Assembly (NCBI GenBank): GCA_024691265.1
Contig: JAILNT010000097.1
Location: 1-9,182 of the forward strand
DNA from: Treponema sp.
GTDB lineage: Bacteria > Spirochaetota > Spirochaetia > Treponematales > Treponemataceae
Length of the DNA: 9,182 bases
Direction: 5' to 3'
How positions within the stretch are numbered: position 1 is the first letter of the stretch; the number at the start of each line of letters is the position of its first letter. The notes beneath the pieces are model-generated. The model did not search any database. It was not told the origin of the DNA and saw only the letters and a list, made by a program, of their open reading frames with translations. Positions 6,538 through 9,182 of this stretch are shown here, piece after piece. The translations under genes and the position numbers were made by a program.

Positions 6538-7767
6538 TTAATCAACAAGTTTTATAATAGTATCGCTTTTTATACCGTAAGAAATATTTTTTGCATCTCC
6601 TCGTTTTTCAAGATTTTTGAATATAACTTTGTCCATACGTTTCAAAGAAAAAAAGCCTTTTTCCCTTGCAATTGCATCTCCATTTTTTGCTGAAACAGGT
6701 ATTCTGCATTTTCCATCACAAATAAGGAAACGAAGTCGTCCCGCTTTATTTAGCATACCATCAGAAACAATTCTGCCAGAAAGCTGACCTTCATCTTTAA
6801 ACATCAAATTATTATCATCTGCAGCTTTTAAAGAAAAATCCTTAGAAAATGCAACATAAGTCATTTTTACACTTTCTCTATCTAATTTTGCAACTTTTGC
6901 AAGAGCCATCATAGGCTCAACCTTTGGACACGGATATTCACAATGACAAGTATGATTTTCACCAGCAGCTAAAGCAGGACACACAGTAGAAAGAGAAGAA
7001 CATGGAGCAATAGCAGACATTATACCTTTTTCAATTATCTTATCTCTTACCTTTAGCAAAGAACGGCTTGTTTCAAGTAAAGCTGGTTCGCATAAAATCA
7101 TAAGCCCAGTTTCCTTCATCAGTGAAGCAACATCTTCTATAAAATCAGTACGCCGCAAAATCTTTTCATTGTCATGCTTCCAAAGCTCATTAAGTGCATG
7201 ACAAGAGAAAATAAGGTCATAACCATCTGAAAGAAAATCAGAAAGTTTTTGTCTTTCAAAATCTGCCTGCCAAATCTTACAATCAACATTTTTATAGTAA
7301 GCCTTTATATGCTTTTGAGCATAGGACAGAGCCGTTCTACTATAATCAACTAAATCAAGCTTTATATAGCAATTCTTATCAGCTTCCAAAAGTTTATCCA
7401 TAACAGCACAAGACACAGGACCTGGACCAGAACCAAAATCTAATAAGTGTACAGGCTTTTTTTGTTCAACAGATTTTTTTGCACATGCTTTTATAAAAGC
7501 TTTCACATTGGCATTTTTATCCAATATATACCACATCTGAAAGTATGAAATATTCCAATAATAAAGAAGATAAGCACCCAAAAGAGAATGGTCATTCATA
7601 TATCCTGCACCTGCAAGATTTCTATCTCCTGTAAGACCTCTTTGTAGTCTTAACAAAGCATTTCCAACCTTTGAGATTTCTCTATTGTCCAACCTAGGAT
7701 TCTTAACTCTTCCTGTCCATAGCGACAAAAGAAGAGAAACATGTTTATTTAATGATAATAAATCCAT
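6538..7767 (-). CDS. Rsm22-like SAM-dependent methyltransferase with cysteine cluster
   Basis: A 409-residue protein resembling the Rsm22/METTL17 family, whose eukaryotic members act in mitochondrial small-subunit assembly. The bacterial role is not established; rRNA methylation or assembly is plausible. The Rossmann core shows motif I LLDFGSGPGPVS (108-119), an acidic loop LDLVDYS (137-143), and SCHALNELW (188-196) at the motif IV position. After it, APCSSLSTVCPALAAG and TCHCEYPCPK place five cysteines at 256, 263, 274, 276 and 280. In this family such cysteines are reported to bind a [4Fe-4S] cluster. A C-terminal extension of about 100 residues (310-409) probably forms a small beta-rich domain. 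The ATG at 7767 lacks any Shine-Dalgarno and lies where a transcript from the -10-like box at 7779-7774 would start, so the mRNA may be leaderless. The DUF763 gene follows 13 nt downstream. Confidence 0.82.
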   Translation of the reverse strand: MDLLSLNKHVSLLLSLWTGRVKNPRLDNREISKVGNALLRLQRGLTGDRNLAGAGYMNDHSLLGAYLLYYWNISYFQMWYILDKNANVKAFIKACAKKSVEQKKPVHLLDFGSGPGPVSCAVMDKLLEADKNCYIKLDLVDYSRTALSYAQKHIKAYYKNVDCKIWQADFERQKLSDFLSDGYDLIFSCHALNELWKHDNEKILRRTDFIEDVASLMKETGLMILCEPALLETSRSLLKVRDKIIEKGIMSAIAPCSSLSTVCPALAAGENHTCHCEYPCPKVEPMMALAKVAKLDRESVKMTYVAFSKDFSLKAADDNNLMFKDEGQLSGRIVSDGMLNKAGRLRFLICDGKCRIPVSAKNGDAIAREKGFFSLKRMDKVIFKNLEKRGDAKNISYGIKSDTIIKLVD

Positions 7768-7772
7768 TATTT

Positions 7773-7807
7773 TATACTAGCAATTCAAAAGAATTTGTGC
7801 TAGTATA
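7773..7807. promoter_or_regulatory. Inverted repeat with back-to-back extended -10 elements between methyltransferase and mgtE
   Basis: TATACTAGCA (7773-7782) and TGCTAGTATA (7798-7807) are perfect 10-bp inverted arms. Inside them ATTC (7783-7786) and GAAT (7791-7794) extend the pairing around an AAAA loop, with TTG (7795-7797) unpaired. Each arm reads TGCTAGTAT outward, an extended -10 look-alike for each divergent gene. The predicted starts are about 7768-7767 for the methyltransferase and about 7813 for mgtE. No good -35 box is seen on either side. It may be a divergent promoter, a dimeric repressor operator, or both. Confidence 0.5.
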
Positions 7808-7828
7808 CTACAACTCTAATCCCTTTAA

Positions 7829-7847
7829 GCAGCTCTTGGGAGCATGC
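7829..7847 (+). other. Small hairpin in the mgtE leader
   Basis: GCAGCTC (7829-7835) pairs with GAGC (7840-7843) and TGC (7845-7847) around a TTGG loop, leaving A7844 bulged; seven pairs in total. There is no T-tract behind it, so it is not an intrinsic terminator. It lies 12 nt before the AGGAGG ribosome site of the short leader frame. Its features do not match the M-box magnesium riboswitch as I know it. Confidence 0.4.
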
Positions 7848-7858
7848 ATCTTATCAAT

Positions 7859-7864
7859 AGGAGG
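7859..7864 (+). promoter_or_regulatory. Strong Shine-Dalgarno AGGAGG of the short leader frame
   Basis: AGGAGG is followed by five bases (TTTCT) and then ATG at 7870, ideal spacing. It is the only strong ribosome site between the divergent promoter region and the mgtE coding sequence, and it points to the 36-codon frame instead of the mgtE frame. A complementary CCTCC at 7906-7910 lies within that frame. Confidence 0.7.
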
Positions 7865-7869
7865 TTTCT

Positions 7870-7980
7870 ATGTCAGACGGCAATCGAAGCTCAAACATGG
7901 ATTATCCTCCCCCTAGAGCTTCAAGCATGTCTAAAAACATGTCATGCAAGAATATTCATACAACAAAGAAGAACTCTTAA
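7870..7980 (+). CDS. Short proline-rich open frame overlapping the mgtE start (candidate leader peptide, or frameshifted mgtE 5' end)
   Basis: A 36-codon frame beginning MSDGNRSSNMDYPPPRAS and ending HTTKKNS, then TAA at 7978-7980. It has the best ribosome site in the region. Codons 13-15 are CCT CCC CCT (7906-7914), giving Pro-Pro-Pro after Asp-Tyr, a combination known to slow ribosomes. The mgtE ATG at 7944 lies inside this frame in another phase. Three readings are possible: a regulatory leader peptide for a magnesium transporter, comparable in logic to mgtL ahead of enteric mgtA; the true N-terminus of MgtE joined by a -1 shift; or a one-base loss in the A5 run at 7933-7937. Adding one A there would fuse the frames without a stop. 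I recognise no homologue of the peptide. Confidence 0.45.
   Translation: MSDGNRSSNMDYPPPRASSMSKNMSCKNIHTTKKNS
7926..7941 (+). other. Hairpin immediately upstream of the mgtE ATG
   Basis: CATGT (7926-7930) pairs with ACATG (7937-7941) around the loop CTAAAA, ending two bases before the mgtE ATG at 7944. It occupies the place where a Shine-Dalgarno would be expected. Ribosomes translating the short leader frame would melt it, so it could link translation of that frame to access to the mgtE start. It is a short stem and may be coincidental. Confidence 0.3.
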
Positions 7981-9182
7981 AACTCGCCGAAGATAGAAAA
8001 TATATTTCGTTGCGGGAAAAACTTACTCACTTAAATGAAGTTGATACAGCAGACTTTATTACAGCTTTACCAGAAACACAGCAAATGCTGGTATTTAGTC
8101 TTACTGAAAAAGAAGTTGCAGCAGATGTATTTGCAAACTTGCCAGTAGACAATCAGGAAGCTTTAATTGATTCTCTTAATGACCAGCAGCTTTCAGCCAT
8201 ACTTGAAGACCTAGCAGTCGATGATATGGTTGATATGATTGGAGAATTACCAGCTAACATGGTAAAGCGTATCTTGAAAAGGGCGAATCCTGAAACAAGA
8301 GAGCTTATAAATAAGTTTTTACGCTACCCTGAAGACAGTGCTGGTTCCATAATGACAGCAGAATTCATTGACTTGAAAAAGGAAATGACTGTGAAAGATG
8401 CCATTGCAAAAATAAAAAAAATGGCACAAGACATGGAAACAATCTATACAGTATATGTCACAGATTTACAAAGACAACTAGAAGGAATTGTAAGCTTTAA
8501 GGATATAATTCTTGCAAAAGATTCTGCCTTAGTAGAAGACATAATGGAAAAAGATATCATCAGTATAAAAACAACTGATGACCAGGAGCATGTAGCAGAA
8601 ATATTCAATAAATATGACTTTCTTTCCATTCCAGTAGTTGATGCAGAAAATAGGCTTGTTGGAATTGTCACCGTTGATGATGCTGTAGACGTAATGGAAG
8701 ATGAAGCCACAGAAGATATTGAAAAAATGGCAGCCTTACAGCCATCTGAAAAGCCTTATCTAAAAACAAGCGTAATAGAGCTTGCAAGTCATAGAATTGT
8801 ATGGCTTTTAGTCCTTATGATAAGCGGTATGCTCACCGGAGGTATTTTAGGACATTTTGAAGAAGCTTTTGTTGCAATACCTTTGCTTGTAACCTTTATT
8901 CCAATGCTTACAGATACTGGAGGAAATTCAGGAAGCCAGGCAAGTACTCTTATAATCCGTGGTATGACTGTTGGAGAAATACAGGCAAAAGATTTCTTTA
9001 AAGTTGTTTGGAAAGAACTACGAGTTAGTTTTGTAGTAGGTGTAATTTTAGGAACTGTAAATTTCTTGAGAATAATTCTTTTCTATAAGGGAGGAACTTT
9101 TCTTATAGCTTTAACAGTTTCGCTTGCAATGGCATGTACGGTTATGCTTGCAAAAACCTTAGGTTGCATACTTCCAATATTA
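7944..9182 (+). CDS. mgtE: Magnesium channel/transporter MgtE, N-terminal 413 codons (partial at right edge)
   Basis: Homodimeric Mg2+ channel of the inner membrane whose cytoplasmic domains sense Mg2+ and close the pore. The MgtE_N superhelical domain spans about residues 8-130 (ELLKLAEDRKY...PEDSAGSIMTAEF). Two CBS domains follow at about 137-258, with ETIYTVYVTD, LEGIVSFKDIIL, FLSIPVVDAENRLVGIVTVDD and then VMEDEATEDIEKM. The membrane domain starts at about 284 (IVWLLVLMISGMLTGGIL), and the family motif PMLTDTGGNSGSQASTLIIRG lies at 320-340. The window ends within the membrane domain; the last helices and pore aspartate region are missing. Start: the frame is closed by TAA at 7932-7934, and ATG at 7944 is the first usable start, but it has no Shine-Dalgarno. 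If the upstream frame is joined by a shift, the true protein begins at 7870. Confidence 0.92.
   Translation, partial: MQEYSYNKEELLKLAEDRKYISLREKLTHLNEVDTADFITALPETQQMLVFSLTEKEVAADVFANLPVDNQEALIDSLNDQQLSAILEDLAVDDMVDMIGELPANMVKRILKRANPETRELINKFLRYPEDSAGSIMTAEFIDLKKEMTVKDAIAKIKKMAQDMETIYTVYVTDLQRQLEGIVSFKDIILAKDSALVEDIMEKDIISIKTTDDQEHVAEIFNKYDFLSIPVVDAENRLVGIVTVDDAVDVMEDEATEDIEKMAALQPSEKPYLKTSVIELASHRIVWLLVLMISGMLTGGILGHFEEAFVAIPLLVTFIPMLTDTGGNSGSQASTLIIRGMTVGEIQAKDFFKVVWKELRVSFVVGVILGTVNFLRIILFYKGGTFLIALTVSLAMACTVMLAKTLGCILPIL

Noticed and set aside
6525..6548. TTG (6548) or ATG (6530) as start of the DUF763 protein
   Set aside because: Only the ATG at 6524 has a Shine-Dalgarno at proper distance, and the family homology begins directly after it.
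7810..7943. M-box magnesium riboswitch upstream of mgtE
   Set aside because: The leader is too short once the short coding frame is accounted for, and none of the conserved M-box segments that I know are visible.
8444..8710. 88-codon minus-strand open frame, Ser/Thr-rich
   Set aside because: Antisense to the strongly conserved CBS domains of mgtE; a shadow frame.

Overview
The window reads like an AT-rich spirochaete chromosome, most likely a Treponema-type organism. The main pointer is the OppA signal peptide, whose relaxed lipobox (L-F-T-S-C) is typical of spirochaetal lipoproteins. The peptide-transporter parts resemble, from memory, the low-GC Gram-positive type, so the taxonomic call is moderate. 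All protein calls come from reading the translations; no database search was run.

From right to left on the minus strand there are two transcription units. Positions 1-5212 hold a five-gene oligopeptide ABC importer in the order promoter, oppA (lipoprotein receptor), oppB and oppC (permeases), oppD and oppF (ATPases). oppF runs off the left edge. oppB to oppF are packed with 8 nt overlap, 3 nt and 2 nt junctions. The 99 nt oppA-oppB gap holds a terminator-like hairpin that could make the receptor more abundant than the transporter core. The oppA leader has a good promoter followed by a strong hairpin and nine T residues immediately before the Shine-Dalgarno sequence, which looks like an attenuator. 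Positions 5262-7767 hold a two-gene unit: an Rsm22-like methyltransferase with a cysteine cluster, followed by a DUF763 protein of unknown function. It ends in an AT-rich hairpin plus T-tract.

On the plus strand from about 7801, divergent from the methyltransferase, lies the start of mgtE, a magnesium channel/transporter cut by the right edge. The 106 bp between the divergent starts at 7767 and 7870 hold a long inverted repeat carrying an extended -10-like sequence in each direction. The only good Shine-Dalgarno site before mgtE serves a 36-codon reading frame with three consecutive proline codons. That frame overlaps the mgtE start out of frame. It may be a regulatory leader peptide comparable in logic to mgtL of enteric bacteria, or the sign of a frameshift in the 5' end of mgtE.

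The most interesting points are the mgtE leader, the oppA leader and the Rsm22-like/DUF763 pair. No mobile element, CRISPR array, tRNA or rRNA was seen, and there is no gene-free stretch longer than 300 bases.
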